From assembly GCA_002314325.1 (NCBI GenBank), contig DCFC01000036.1, forward strand, positions 118,234-153,789: DNA of 35,556 nucleotides, in the 5' to 3' direction. The notes under the pieces are model-generated. The model saw only the letters and a list, made by a program, of their open reading frames with translations. It ran no database searches and had not been told where the DNA came from. The stretch comes from Megamonas hypermegale (GTDB lineage Bacteria > Bacillota > Negativicutes > Selenomonadales > Selenomonadaceae). The translations under genes and the position numbers were made by a program. The stretch's first letter is position 1, and the number at the start of each line of letters is the position of its first letter. Below are positions 1-7,741 of this stretch, in pieces.

Positions 1-75
1 AAACGTTATATCTAAATCTTTTTATTTTTAAAGTGAAAATCTCTAGTGGACTACGAATTAAAGCATTTCTTTTTG

Positions 76-110
76 GGTACTTTTTCTTTGGGCAACAAAG
101 AAAAAGTACC
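76..110. repeat. 15-bp perfect inverted repeat
   Basis: GGTACTTTTTCTTTG at 76-90 is followed by the 5-nt loop GGCAA and its exact complement at 96-110. It lies downstream of ftsY, outside any gene. There is no T-run typical of an intrinsic terminator on the plus side, and the ftsY terminator is a separate hairpin at 202-225. It looks like a dispersed short palindromic element rather than an operon terminator; only one copy is in this window, so repetitiveness is inference. Confidence 0.7.
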
Positions 111-165
111 TGGCACAATATAGTAATAAATTAATAAATACAACTCTCTAACATATATTGTGCCA
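111..165. repeat. 12-bp inverted repeat bounding 31-bp AT-rich core
   Basis: TGGCACAATATA at 111-122 is matched exactly by its complement at 154-165, directly abutting the previous palindrome. A smaller GTGCC/GGCAC hairpin (160-164 with 169-173) overlaps the right arm, so alternative foldings are possible. The 31-bp interior is AT-rich and non-coding. Terminal inverted repeats of this kind would suit a tiny MITE-like element or an RNA hairpin; no target-site duplication is visible. Confidence 0.6.
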
Positions 166-196
166 AACGGCACTTTCCCCTAACTTAATTCTAAAA

Positions 197-230
197 ACAA
201 AAACCACCAAATTTAATTGGTGGTTTTTTT
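197..230 (-). terminator. Intrinsic terminator of smc-ftsY
   Basis: The arms AACCACCAA (202-210) and TTGGTGGTT (217-225) flank a 6-nt loop. On the minus strand the hairpin is followed by a T-rich tract. It begins about 10 bp after the ftsY stop codon. The plus strand also has seven Ts after the stem, so it may work in both directions. Confidence 0.85.
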
Positions 231-235
231 ATGCG

Positions 236-1156
236 TTACTGTTTCAGATTAAACAATGCCGCGGCAAAATCATTAGCGATAAACGGACGCAAATCGTCAA
301 TGCCTTCACCGACGCCAATCCATTTTACCGGCATGGAAAGTTCTGCTTTTAGACCGATTACCACGCCGCCTTTGGCCGTGCCGTCCAGTTTGGTGAGGAC
401 AAGGCCGGAAATAGGTGCTGCCTTAGTGAAAAGCTCTGCCTGACTGATGGCGTTCTGTCCTGTGGTGGCATCGAGCACGAGCAGTGTTTCATGCGGTGCT
501 TCGGCGATTTCGCGCTTGATAACGCGCTGGATTTTATTGAGCTCCGTCATCAAATTGGCTTTGTTGTGCAGCCGTCCTGCTGTATCGATGATGAGAATGT
601 CTATTTTTCTTGCTGTAGCGGCTTTTACAGCGTCGAATACAACGGCTGCTGGGTCGGAGCCTTCTTCATGTTTTATCACCGGTACGCCGACGCGCTGTCC
701 CCAGATTTCGAGCTGGTCGATAGCGGCGGCGCGGAAGGTATCGGCAGCAGCGAACATTACGGATTTGCCCTGCTCTTTGTAATACTGGCCAAGTTTGCCG
801 ATTGTTGTCGTTTTGCCCACGCCGTTTACGCCGATTACAAGGATTACGGTCGGTCCTTCTTTGGCGATTACGGTTTCGTCGTTGCCTTCGTTGAGCATTT
901 CCGTTATGCGTTTAACGAGGAACGGTTTTAAATCTTCCGGTGAATTGATTTCTTTTTTCTTTATACCGGCGCGCACATCGTCCATTAATTTGAGCGAAGT
1001 CTTTACGCCTACATCGGCCTGAATTAACGCATCTTCCAGTTCGTCAAGCAAATCGTCGTCTATATCGGCATAACCGATGATGACTTTTTCGATTTTCTCC
1101 GTCAGCGATTTTCGTGTTTTTGTCAGTCCTTCTTTTAATTTACTAAAAAATCCCAT
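236..1156 (-). CDS. ftsY: Signal recognition particle receptor FtsY
   Basis: FtsY is the SRP receptor GTPase that docks Ffh-ribosome-nascent chain complexes at the membrane and delivers them to SecYEG. The 306-residue protein is a compact NG-domain form without the long acidic A domain of enterobacterial FtsY, which is normal in Gram-positive lineages. Visible SRP GTPase motifs are G1 GVNGVGKT (109-116), DTFRAAAIDQL (139-149), DTAGRL (191-196), TKLDGTAKGG (255-264) and the closing GVGEGIDDLRPF (281-292). The start is ATG with a GAGG Shine-Dalgarno located at the end of smc; the 6-bp gap indicates translational coupling. The usual neighbours ylxM and ffh are not next to it here. Confidence 0.98.
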   Translation of the reverse strand: MGFFSKLKEGLTKTRKSLTEKIEKVIIGYADIDDDLLDELEDALIQADVGVKTSLKLMDDVRAGIKKKEINSPEDLKPFLVKRITEMLNEGNDETVIAKEGPTVILVIGVNGVGKTTTIGKLGQYYKEQGKSVMFAAADTFRAAAIDQLEIWGQRVGVPVIKHEEGSDPAAVVFDAVKAATARKIDILIIDTAGRLHNKANLMTELNKIQRVIKREIAEAPHETLLVLDATTGQNAISQAELFTKAAPISGLVLTKLDGTAKGGVVIGLKAELSMPVKWIGVGEGIDDLRPFIANDFAAALFNLKQ

Positions 1157-1162
1157 ATAAAT

Positions 1163-4100
1163 TTAACCTCTTTCTGTATAATCTTCCAATCTTACGGAAA
1201 TAAGTTTCGATACACCGGCATCTTCAATCGTTACGCCGTACATCACATCGGCCGCCTCCATTGTGCCTTTGCGGTGCGTGACGAGGATAAACTGCGTGTT
1301 TTGCGCATATTCCCGCAGGAATTTGGCAAAACGCTTGACATTCGCTTCATCAAGCGGCGCGTCGATTTCGTCCAGTACGCTGAACGGCGCCGGATTGTAT
1401 GTGAAAAATGCAAATAATAGAGCGATAACGGTCAATGTGCGTTCGCCGCCGGAAAGTACGGCCAGACTCTGCGGTTTTTTATCCGGCGGTTCGACTTCGA
1501 TTTCAATGCCGGAATTTAAAATATCCTCTTTGTTCGTAAGTATCAGATTGGCTTTGCCGCCGCCGAACAGCTGCCGGAATATATCGTCAAAATGAATTTT
1601 TATCTGTTCAAACGCTGTACTAAACTGGCTGGACATCGTCTTATCTATCTGCTCGATGATTTTGAGCAAATCGTCTTTCGCCTTTATCAGGTCATCAATC
1701 TGCTTCGTCATGAAACTGTAGCGTTCGTTCAGCGTTTCGTATTCGTTGATGGCATTCGGATTTACGGCACCGATGGATTTCAGTTCCTTTTCCAGCTTTC
1801 TGAGTTTCGTTTTCAGCTCATTTTCCTCAATATCGAGGCGGTGCAGCAGTGCTTCTTCCGGCGACAGTTCATATTCTTCCCGCAGCTGGTCAATACACTG
1901 CTTAATTTCCGTTTCGAGCTTAGCTGTATTTATTTCGCATTTATGAATTTTATCTTTCAGTGCATTCACTTTATCGGCGATTTTGGCGCGTTCTTCGTCC
2001 ATATCGGCAAGCTCGCTACGCAGTCCCAACTGGCGTTTGTAAAGTGTATCGTATTCTTCTCTGCCGTCTGTTTTCAGCTTGTCTAAGTTGGCGGCGGAGT
2101 TTTCCAGCTGTTTAAGTTCCGCCAAACTGTCGTCGATTACTTTTTGCAGGCTCGTCATTTCCCGGTTGCTGTCGTCGAGAAAAATCTGATACCGCTCGCA
2201 CTGACCCGAAAGTATTTTTATTTTGTCGTTGTGGCGAATGACTTCCTGCCGCGCTTCCGTGCAGCTGATTTGCCGCTGCATGATTTTCTGCTGTTTGATT
2301 TTCGTATCGGTTTTCAGGCTTTCGATATCGCTTTGAATGTCGTCATAGGAAGTCTTATTCTCGCCGATTGTTTTTTCTGTTTCGGCAATGATATTTGTCT
2401 GATTTTCGATATCCACTTCCAGCGCCGTTTTCTTTACAATTAAAGCGGAAATGCGGTTATCAATGGATTGCAGAATATTTTCCTGCTCACTGAACCAGAT
2501 TTCCAGCTGTTTCAGCTCCACGTCTTTTTGTGCCAGCAGAAGCGACAGTTCCTGCCAGTCTTTTTGCAGGGAATTTATATTTTCCGCCAATGCCTGCCGC
2601 TTAGCTTCATTGTCATCATACGCCGCTTTCGTTTCTTTTAGAGTTTTGCGTTCGCTCGTGAGAAAATCTTTCAGTTCCGCCAATTCACCGGCGCGGTGCA
2701 GATATCCCGCCTCCCGGCTTTGCGAGCTGCCACCGGCGATAGAGCCGCCCGGCTGCAAAAGCTCTCCTTCCAGCGTCACGATACGCAGACGGTAATCGTA
2801 GAGCTTAGCAAGTTTCAGCGCATTATCCACATCATCAACGACGAGAATTCTGCCCAGAAGCGACTGCGTGATTACTTTGTATTCGCTGTCGATATCGACA
2901 AGCTCATCGGCATAAGCGATAAAACCGTATTTGCCGGCTTCGATTTCCGTGCGCTTGCTTTTGTGCGGCTGAATGGTCGTCAGTGGCATGAATGTTACGC
3001 GGCCGAGCTTATTCTTTTTCAGGTAATTAATCGCCGCTTTCGCCGTTTCCGTATCTTTCGTAACGACATTCTGCATGGCATTGCCGAGCGCCGTTTCAAT
3101 CGCTGTGATAAACGGGTCTTCCACATGAATTAATTCGGCTACGGCGCCGCAAATTCCCCTTTTCCAGTCCGCATCAGCTTTCAAAATACGTTTTACGGCT
3201 TTGCCGAAGCCTTCATAGGACGACTGCATATCCTGGAAAAATTTGACTTTTTCTTCCGCCATACGCACATTCTGCCGCAGCTGCGCCATTGTTTCTTCCG
3301 CTTTTTTGCAGGTTTTAGTCAGTTCATTCAGATTTTCCTGCTGTGAGGAAATGCCGCTTTGCTTTGCCTGCAATTTATCCTTTGTCTTGTCTATATCGGC
3401 AAGCAGTAATTCCTTCGCCGTATTTTTGGCGATTTTTTCCTGCAAAGCATGTTTATGAGCACTGTGCTGGTTGTCGATATTCTGCTCAATATCGCTCAAA
3501 TCACGCTTTAACAATAATAATTTCTGTTTTTGCTCTTCAAATTGGCGGCGGTTTTCGTTTTCCTGTTCCTGCCGCGCTTTCAGTTCGTCTTCTTTTGCTT
3601 TGATAGCATTTTCCAGTTCGGCAAGTTCAGCATTTTCCCTTTGCAGCAGATGCTCCAGTTTATCTGCCGTATTATTGGCAATGGCAACTTTGCGCTTTAG
3701 TTCATCCCTGTCCGCCTGCGCTATTTTCAGGTCGTCGGATGTCTGCTTCTGCCGTTCTTCGAGCCGCTGCTGTGACTGGCAGCTCTGGCGGATGCGTTCC
3801 TGCAAAAGCGTCGCCTGATTTTTGCTGCGTTCGATTTCCTCCTGGATTTTCTGATTGTTTTCTCCCAGTGAGCGCAGTTTCTTTTCTAAATCCGTAATAG
3901 CTTTCTGCTTCGCCGTTTTCTCCGCTTCGGAAACGGATACGGTTGCTTCCAGCGCGGTGCGTTTTGTTTCGTAGTCAGCTATCTCCGCCGTGAATTTCTG
4001 ATTTTCACTGCTGAGATTTTCGTATTTATAGAGAATTTGCGTCAGGCGGCAGTCTTTGTACTGCGCGTTCACTTCGTTGTAGCGCTGCGTTTTTTCCGCC

Positions 4101-4723
4101 TGCTCCTTCAAAGGCCCGATTTGCTTTTCAATCTCGCTGATAATATCGTTCAGACGCACTACGTTGTTTTGCGTATTGTCAAGCTTGCGCAGCGCTTCCT
4201 TTTTGCGGTCGCGGTATTTGGTGATACCGGCGCATTCCTCGAAAAAATACCGCCGCTCTTCCGGTTTCGTATTCAAAACCTCATCGACTTTATTCTGACT
4301 GATGACACTCATGGAATTTTTGCCCAGTCCCGTATCGGCAAACAGATTGTAAATATCCTTCAAACGGCATTTCGCCTTGTTAATCAGAAATTCACTCTCG
4401 CCCGAGCGGAAAATACGCCGCGTTATCATGATTTCCTGAAAATCGAGTGGCAGTCTGCCGTCGCTGTTGTCAAACGTAATCGAAACCTCCGCAGCTCCGA
4501 GCGGACGGCGCGTACTGCTTCCTGTGAAGATTATATCCTCCGCCTTGCTGCCGCGCAGATTGCGCACGTTCTGCTCGCCCAGCACCCAGCGGATGGCATC
4601 AGTAATATTACTCTTGCCGCTGCCGTTCGGGCCGACGATTGCCGTTATTCCCTTGTCAAATTCTATTTCCAGTTTATCGGCAAAAGACTTAAAACCGTAT
4701 GCTTCAAGCCTTTTCAGCTGCAT
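1163..4723 (-). CDS. smc: Chromosome segregation protein SMC
   Basis: SMC is the ATPase of the bacterial condensin SMC-ScpAB, which organises and segregates replicated chromosomes. The 1186 residues are the normal family length. The N-terminal head has Walker A GPNGSGKSN (31-39). Two long coiled-coil arms rich in K/E/Q/L surround a hinge at about 500-680 (including the GGSIAGGS glycine motif). The C-terminal head has the ABC signature LSGGE (1090-1094) and Walker B LDEIDAPLDE (from 1117). The ATG start has a strong AGGGGGTGA Shine-Dalgarno. It is followed by ftsY after 6 bp, as in many firmicutes. The usual upstream rnc is absent: an HxlR regulator gene and its terminator lie upstream instead, so smc needs its own promoter in the 90-bp gap. 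Confidence 0.98.
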   Translation of the reverse strand: MQLKRLEAYGFKSFADKLEIEFDKGITAIVGPNGSGKSNITDAIRWVLGEQNVRNLRGSKAEDIIFTGSSTRRPLGAAEVSITFDNSDGRLPLDFQEIMITRRIFRSGESEFLINKAKCRLKDIYNLFADTGLGKNSMSVISQNKVDEVLNTKPEERRYFFEECAGITKYRDRKKEALRKLDNTQNNVVRLNDIISEIEKQIGPLKEQAEKTQRYNEVNAQYKDCRLTQILYKYENLSSENQKFTAEIADYETKRTALEATVSVSEAEKTAKQKAITDLEKKLRSLGENNQKIQEEIERSKNQATLLQERIRQSCQSQQRLEERQKQTSDDLKIAQADRDELKRKVAIANNTADKLEHLLQRENAELAELENAIKAKEDELKARQEQENENRRQFEEQKQKLLLLKRDLSDIEQNIDNQHSAHKHALQEKIAKNTAKELLLADIDKTKDKLQAKQSGISSQQENLNELTKTCKKAEETMAQLRQNVRMAEEKVKFFQDMQSSYEGFGKAVKRILKADADWKRGICGAVAELIHVEDPFITAIETALGNAMQNVVTKDTETAKAAINYLKKNKLGRVTFMPLTTIQPHKSKRTEIEAGKYGFIAYADELVDIDSEYKVITQSLLGRILVVDDVDNALKLAKLYDYRLRIVTLEGELLQPGGSIAGGSSQSREAGYLHRAGELAELKDFLTSERKTLKETKAAYDDNEAKRQALAENINSLQKDWQELSLLLAQKDVELKQLEIWFSEQENILQSIDNRISALIVKKTALEVDIENQTNIIAETEKTIGENKTSYDDIQSDIESLKTDTKIKQQKIMQRQISCTEARQEVIRHNDKIKILSGQCERYQIFLDDSNREMTSLQKVIDDSLAELKQLENSAANLDKLKTDGREEYDTLYKRQLGLRSELADMDEERAKIADKVNALKDKIHKCEINTAKLETEIKQCIDQLREEYELSPEEALLHRLDIEENELKTKLRKLEKELKSIGAVNPNAINEYETLNERYSFMTKQIDDLIKAKDDLLKIIEQIDKTMSSQFSTAFEQIKIHFDDIFRQLFGGGKANLILTNKEDILNSGIEIEVEPPDKKPQSLAVLSGGERTLTVIALLFAFFTYNPAPFSVLDEIDAPLDEANVKRFAKFLREYAQNTQFILVTHRKGTMEAADVMYGVTIEDAGVSKLISVRLEDYTERG

Positions 4724-4781
4724 AAATTCACCCCCTGTTTTTTAAACGTATCAAATATCTATTAATATACCATGACGAGCA

Positions 4782-4820
4782 AAAAAAATAAAGGCTGAAC
4801 GAGCTGTACTGTTCAGTCTT
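4782..4820 (-). terminator. Terminator of the HxlR-family gene
   Basis: On the minus strand AAGACTGAAC pairs with GTTCAGCCTT (one mismatch) and is followed by TATTTTTTTT. The left arm contains the stop codon of the HxlR gene. This isolates the regulator from smc, which lies downstream on the same strand. Confidence 0.8.
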
Positions 4821-5163
4821 CATCGTCATTGTTTAAATTATCGAACATCTTCTGGTAGCTGGTGCCCCAATCGGCCATGGCTTTGATAATCGGCTGCATA
4901 CTCTGTCCCAGCGTGCTCAGAGAATACTCCACGCGCGGCGGCACTTCCGGATAAACTCTGCGGCTCACGATACCGTCCGCTTCCATCGAACGCAGACTGT
5001 CGGTCAGCACCTTCTGGCTGATGCCATCCAAATCCTTTTTCAGTTCGTTAAACCGCCACGGCCGCTGCGTCAAGTTGCGGATAATCAAAAGTTTCCATTT
5101 GCTGCCGATTAACTGCACCGTCGTCGCCACGGGGCATTTCGGCAGTTCCTTTTTTGTCAGCAT
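4813..5163 (-). CDS. HxlR-family winged-helix transcriptional regulator
   Basis: The 116-residue protein has the HxlR fold signature: an N-terminal segment with a single conserved-position cysteine (Cys10, in PKCPVATTVQLIGSKWKLLI), a helix-turn-helix (RPWRFNELKKDLDGISQKVL), and a wing (RRVYPEVPPRVEYSLSTLG). Family members often sense electrophiles, quinones or oxidants through this cysteine (YodB, HypR); sensing here is inference. It is divergent from the plus-strand operon starting at 5347, and the shared intergenic region has two inverted repeats near that operon's promoter. It is therefore the likely local regulator of the RiPP/ADP-ribosylation operon. The effector cannot be read from the sequence. 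Confidence 0.92.
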   Translation of the reverse strand: MLTKKELPKCPVATTVQLIGSKWKLLIIRNLTQRPWRFNELKKDLDGISQKVLTDSLRSMEADGIVSRRVYPEVPPRVEYSLSTLGQSMQPIIKAMADWGTSYQKMFDNLNNDDED

Positions 5164-5238
5164 ATCATCACTCTCTTCATTAATATATCATTTAAATTAT
5201 AAAGCAAATTGTTAATCACGGCAATAATTCTCCGCAAG

Positions 5239-5310
5239 GTTACAAAAAGGTAACTCGGTAATAAAAAAGTGCGTACTTTTTTTGCTATGGAGATTAATCT
5301 ACAATATAAC
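5239..5310 (+). promoter_or_regulatory. Promoter with two putative HxlR operators
   Basis: A sigma-A-like promoter has -35 TTGCTA (5282-5287) and -10 TATAAC (5305-5310) with a 17-bp spacer. Immediately upstream is the inverted repeat AAAAAAGT-GCGT-ACTTTTTT (5263-5282), whose last base overlaps the -35 box, and further upstream GTTAC-N6-GTAAC (5239-5254). The tandem palindromes next to a divergent HxlR gene are the expected arrangement for HxlR dimer binding. Whether binding activates or represses is not determinable here. Confidence 0.7.
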
Positions 5311-5346
5311 TGTAAACAGAAATTATAAAATATGGAGGTATATAAA

Positions 5347-5516
5347 ATGGCTCTTTCAAATTTATTCGCATGGAACAGTAATCAAGAAAATCAGGCAGGT
5401 ACAGCTTGCGGTGCAAGTGATAAAATAAACCTTCCACTGCTTGCGGCAGTGCATGCGGAGCGGGCGACAAACCGCAGGAACCACCGACAGAAACGACGAA
5501 ATCTGCCGCAAACTGA
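5347..5516 (+). pseudogene. ACGX-repeat RiPP-type precursor peptide, frameshifted
   Basis: ATG at 5347 has GGAGG (5334-5338) 8 bp upstream, so this start is preferred to the in-frame ATG at 5332 that overlaps the ribosome site. The leader begins MALSNLFAWNSNQ and runs to ACGASDK (about residues 20-26). Reading then fails, but if one A is added to the A4 run at 5422-5425 the next frame continues NKPSTACGSACGAGDKPQEP, giving three Ala-Cys-Gly-X units in total, to a TGA at 5514-5516. This matches small cysteine-repeat peptides modified by radical SAM/SPASM enzymes (I recall an 'ACGX-repeat' family name; not checked). The unshifted frame continues to a stop at 5530-5532 with unrelated sequence. 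The 3' end is probably fused to the maturase remnant by a deletion. Confidence 0.72.
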
Positions 5517-6235
5517 AATCATACGGCTGTGAAAAATATCAGATGTCGCTCGACGGTATGCGCAAAACGCATGACTGGTTCCGCAAGCCCGGTTCATTTG
5601 ACTGCACTTTGGAAAAAATTAAATGTATCAACAATGCGGGTATCCGCTCCGTCATCATGACGACTGTATCGAGTATAAATATATACGAAGTGCCGCAGAT
5701 TATCGACACGGTTGTCGAAAACGGCGTCAATGTGTTCGCTTTTGCCCGCTACTGTCCGACGGCAAAGGAAAAACACGTCGGCATATCGCCGCTTCGCTAC
5801 CGTGAACTGCTCGATACATGCTATCATAAATTCAGCGAATATGAACAAAACGGCTGCAAAACGTATTTCAACCGCAAGGACCATCTCTGGACGCTGTACG
5901 AATATGAAGAAGGTCTGTTCCAAATTCCGCGCAATGCGCAAAAAGGCATGATTTACGGCGGCTGCAACTGCAGCAACTGCCATTTAACCATTCTGCCGAG
6001 CGGCGATTTATACGCCTGCCGCCGTTTCGACAGCAAGGTAGACAATATTTTTACGGATGACCCCGCTAAAGCATGGGTGGGCAGTCAAATGGAAAACTAC
6101 CGCGATTATACGAAATTTCAAAAATGCTCCAAATGCGAGCTGATGGCGTTCTGCCGCGGCTGCCCTGCCGTAAGCTGCGGTACAAACGGCGATTTTTACG
6201 CACCGGACCCGCAGTGCTGGAAAGAAATAAATTAA
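5486..6235 (+). pseudogene. Radical SAM/SPASM peptide maturase, N-terminally deleted
   Basis: About 249 residues remain of a SPASM-type radical SAM peptide maturase. Recognisable sequence starts near TDRNDEICRKLKSYG, followed by the barrel strand QMSLDG, and ends with the SPASM cysteines: CNCSNC, the ILPSGDLYACRR strand, and CSKCELMAFCRGCP followed by two more cysteines. The obligatory N-terminal CxxxCxxC that binds the SAM-cleaving cluster is absent, as is roughly the first hundred or more residues. No ribosome site precedes it; the only upstream start in this frame is a TTG at 5441 that reads through the precursor out of frame. Best explanation: a deletion joined the precursor's end to the middle of the maturase. 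Radical chemistry should be lost. Confident as family, likely as pseudogene. Confidence 0.85.
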
Positions 6236-6255
6236 ATACATGAGGTGAATAAACA

Positions 6256-6873
6256 ATGAATGCACAAATCTGTTTAAATAAATTAAAATTAATCGGCGTG
6301 CTGGCTTTTGCTACAGTCGACAAATTCAACAATCCGCAAATCAGAAATATCAGCGCTATTCATTATGAAAACGACGCACTGTATTTTTTCACGGCGCGCG
6401 GCAAAAATTTCAGCCGTGAACTGCAGCATAATAATCATGTGCAGATTTTAGGCTACAGCAAATTCAAGGAAATGATTAGACTTTCCGGTACTGCCGTTCC
6501 GGTGGAAGAAGATAAACAGCAGCACTATATCGATTTAATTTTCAGCGAACAGCCGTATCTTGCTAATGTCTATCCCGGCGATACGCGCCAAATCGGCATA
6601 ATCTACTGCATAAAAAACGCCCAAATCGAGTATTTCAATCTGGGCGTAAAACCGATTTTCCGTGAACTTTATACTATCGGCGATTATAAACCGGAAGAAA
6701 AAGGCTATATCATCACGGACAGCTGCATAGGCTGCGGCACGTGTCAGAGCGTCTGCCCGCAGCACTGCATTAAAGCGGGTGATATCTATAAAATCGAGCC
6801 GGAGCATTGTCTGCACTGCGGTGCCTGCTACGAAAACTGTCCGGTCGGAGCCGTAAAAAGACTGGGTGATTGA
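6256..6873 (+). CDS. PNPOx/flavin-reductase-like ferredoxin fusion
   Basis: This 205-residue protein has an N-terminal split-barrel flavin-binding domain of the pyridoxamine 5'-phosphate oxidase superfamily (about 1-140). Its C-terminus is a two-cluster 4Fe-4S ferredoxin domain with CIGCGTCQSVCP (Cys157/160/163/167) and CLHCGACYENCP (Cys185/188/191/195). It probably moves electrons between a flavin and iron-sulfur clusters. GAGGTG lies 8-9 bp before the ATG. It starts 20 bp after the maturase remnant and is followed by the sirtuin after one base, so it belongs to the same transcript. A possible ancestral role is reductant supply for the radical SAM enzyme, or a redox reaction linked to the ADP-ribosylation genes; both are inference. 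Confidence 0.9.
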   Translation: MNAQICLNKLKLIGVLAFATVDKFNNPQIRNISAIHYENDALYFFTARGKNFSRELQHNNHVQILGYSKFKEMIRLSGTAVPVEEDKQQHYIDLIFSEQPYLANVYPGDTRQIGIIYCIKNAQIEYFNLGVKPIFRELYTIGDYKPEEKGYIITDSCIGCGTCQSVCPQHCIKAGDIYKIEPEHCLHCGACYENCPVGAVKRLGD

Positions 6874-6874
6874 T

Positions 6875-7741
6875 ATGAAAAACACAATAGAAGAATTGCG
6901 CAAAGCAATCGAAAATGCACAAACAATCGTCATCGGAGCCGGAGCAGGGCTTTCTACCGCCGCCGGATTTACATACAGCGGCGAACGTTTCGACAAATAT
7001 TTCAGTGATTTTAAAACGAGATACGGCTTCAATGATATGTATACAGGCGGATTTTTCCCGTACAAGTCGCCGGAAGAATACTGGGCATACTGGAGCCGCT
7101 ATATTTTCATCAACCGCTATCTTAACCCGCCGAAATCCGTCTATCAGGATTTATACACTTTAGTAAAAGACAAGGATTATTTCGTCATTACGACAAATGT
7201 CGACCACTGTTTCCAGAAGGCGGGCTGTGACAAAAACCGTCTGTTCTACACGCAGGGCGATTACGGGCTGTTCCAATGCTCCGTTCCCTGCCACGACAAA
7301 ACGTATGATAATGAACATATTATTTTGCAAATGGTACACAAGCAGAAAAATATGCGTATCCCTGCTGATTTAATTCCGCGCTGTCCCGTCTGCGGCGAGC
7401 AGATGACGATGAATTTACGCGCCGACGACAAATTCGTCGAAGACGAAGGCTGGCATAAAGCATACCGCCGTTATCACGAATTTTTAACGAAACATCAAAA
7501 TAAACCGATTTTATTTCTGGAACTGGGCGTCGGCTACAACACGCCTATCATCATAAAATATCCGTTTTGGCGCATGACGGCGGAAAATCAGCAAAATGTC
7601 TATGCCTGCATTAATCTGCACAATACCGTATGTCCAGTTCAGATTATTAAACAGTCCGTTTGTATAAATGAAGATATCGGCAAAGTGATATCCTTATTGG
7701 CAAATAACAAAGAAAAGAGTGAACTACATGACGCAAGCTGA
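6875..7741 (+). CDS. Class M sirtuin (SirTM), probable protein ADP-ribosyltransferase
   Basis: This 288-residue Sir2-fold protein has the NAD site GAGAGLST (21-28), a YSGERF segment (34-39), TTNVD (106-110) and TQGDYG (126-131). Deacetylase sirtuins carry a catalytic His in the position where this has Gln127. That substitution, the NLRADDKFVED block and its partnership with a macrodomain gene are hallmarks of SirTM, which in Staphylococcus and Streptococcus mono-ADP-ribosylates the lipoylated GcvH-L protein (established for those systems). Zinc is probably held by Cys135, Cys139, Cys170 and Cys173. ATG 6875 is chosen over GTG 6866 because GGGTG (6864-6868) is well spaced from it. Its 3' end overlaps the next gene by 14 bp. 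No GcvH-L or lipoate ligase gene is nearby. Confidence 0.9.
   Translation: MKNTIEELRKAIENAQTIVIGAGAGLSTAAGFTYSGERFDKYFSDFKTRYGFNDMYTGGFFPYKSPEEYWAYWSRYIFINRYLNPPKSVYQDLYTLVKDKDYFVITTNVDHCFQKAGCDKNRLFYTQGDYGLFQCSVPCHDKTYDNEHIILQMVHKQKNMRIPADLIPRCPVCGEQMTMNLRADDKFVEDEGWHKAYRRYHEFLTKHQNKPILFLELGVGYNTPIIIKYPFWRMTAENQQNVYACINLHNTVCPVQIIKQSVCINEDIGKVISLLANNKEKSELHDAS

Noticed and set aside
158..352. Small plus-strand open frame at the left edge
   Set aside because: It runs through the ftsY terminator hairpin and into ftsY in antisense; no ribosome site.
4037..4765. 242-residue plus-strand open frame opposite smc
   Set aside because: It is antisense to the conserved 5' end of smc, has no family-like motifs and no ribosome site; it is a frame shadow.
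5419..5432. Programmed -1 ribosomal frameshift in the precursor peptide
   Set aside because: The site lacks a good slippery heptamer (re-pairing of the Lys codon on TAA is weak) and no stimulatory stem is evident; an indel is simpler.
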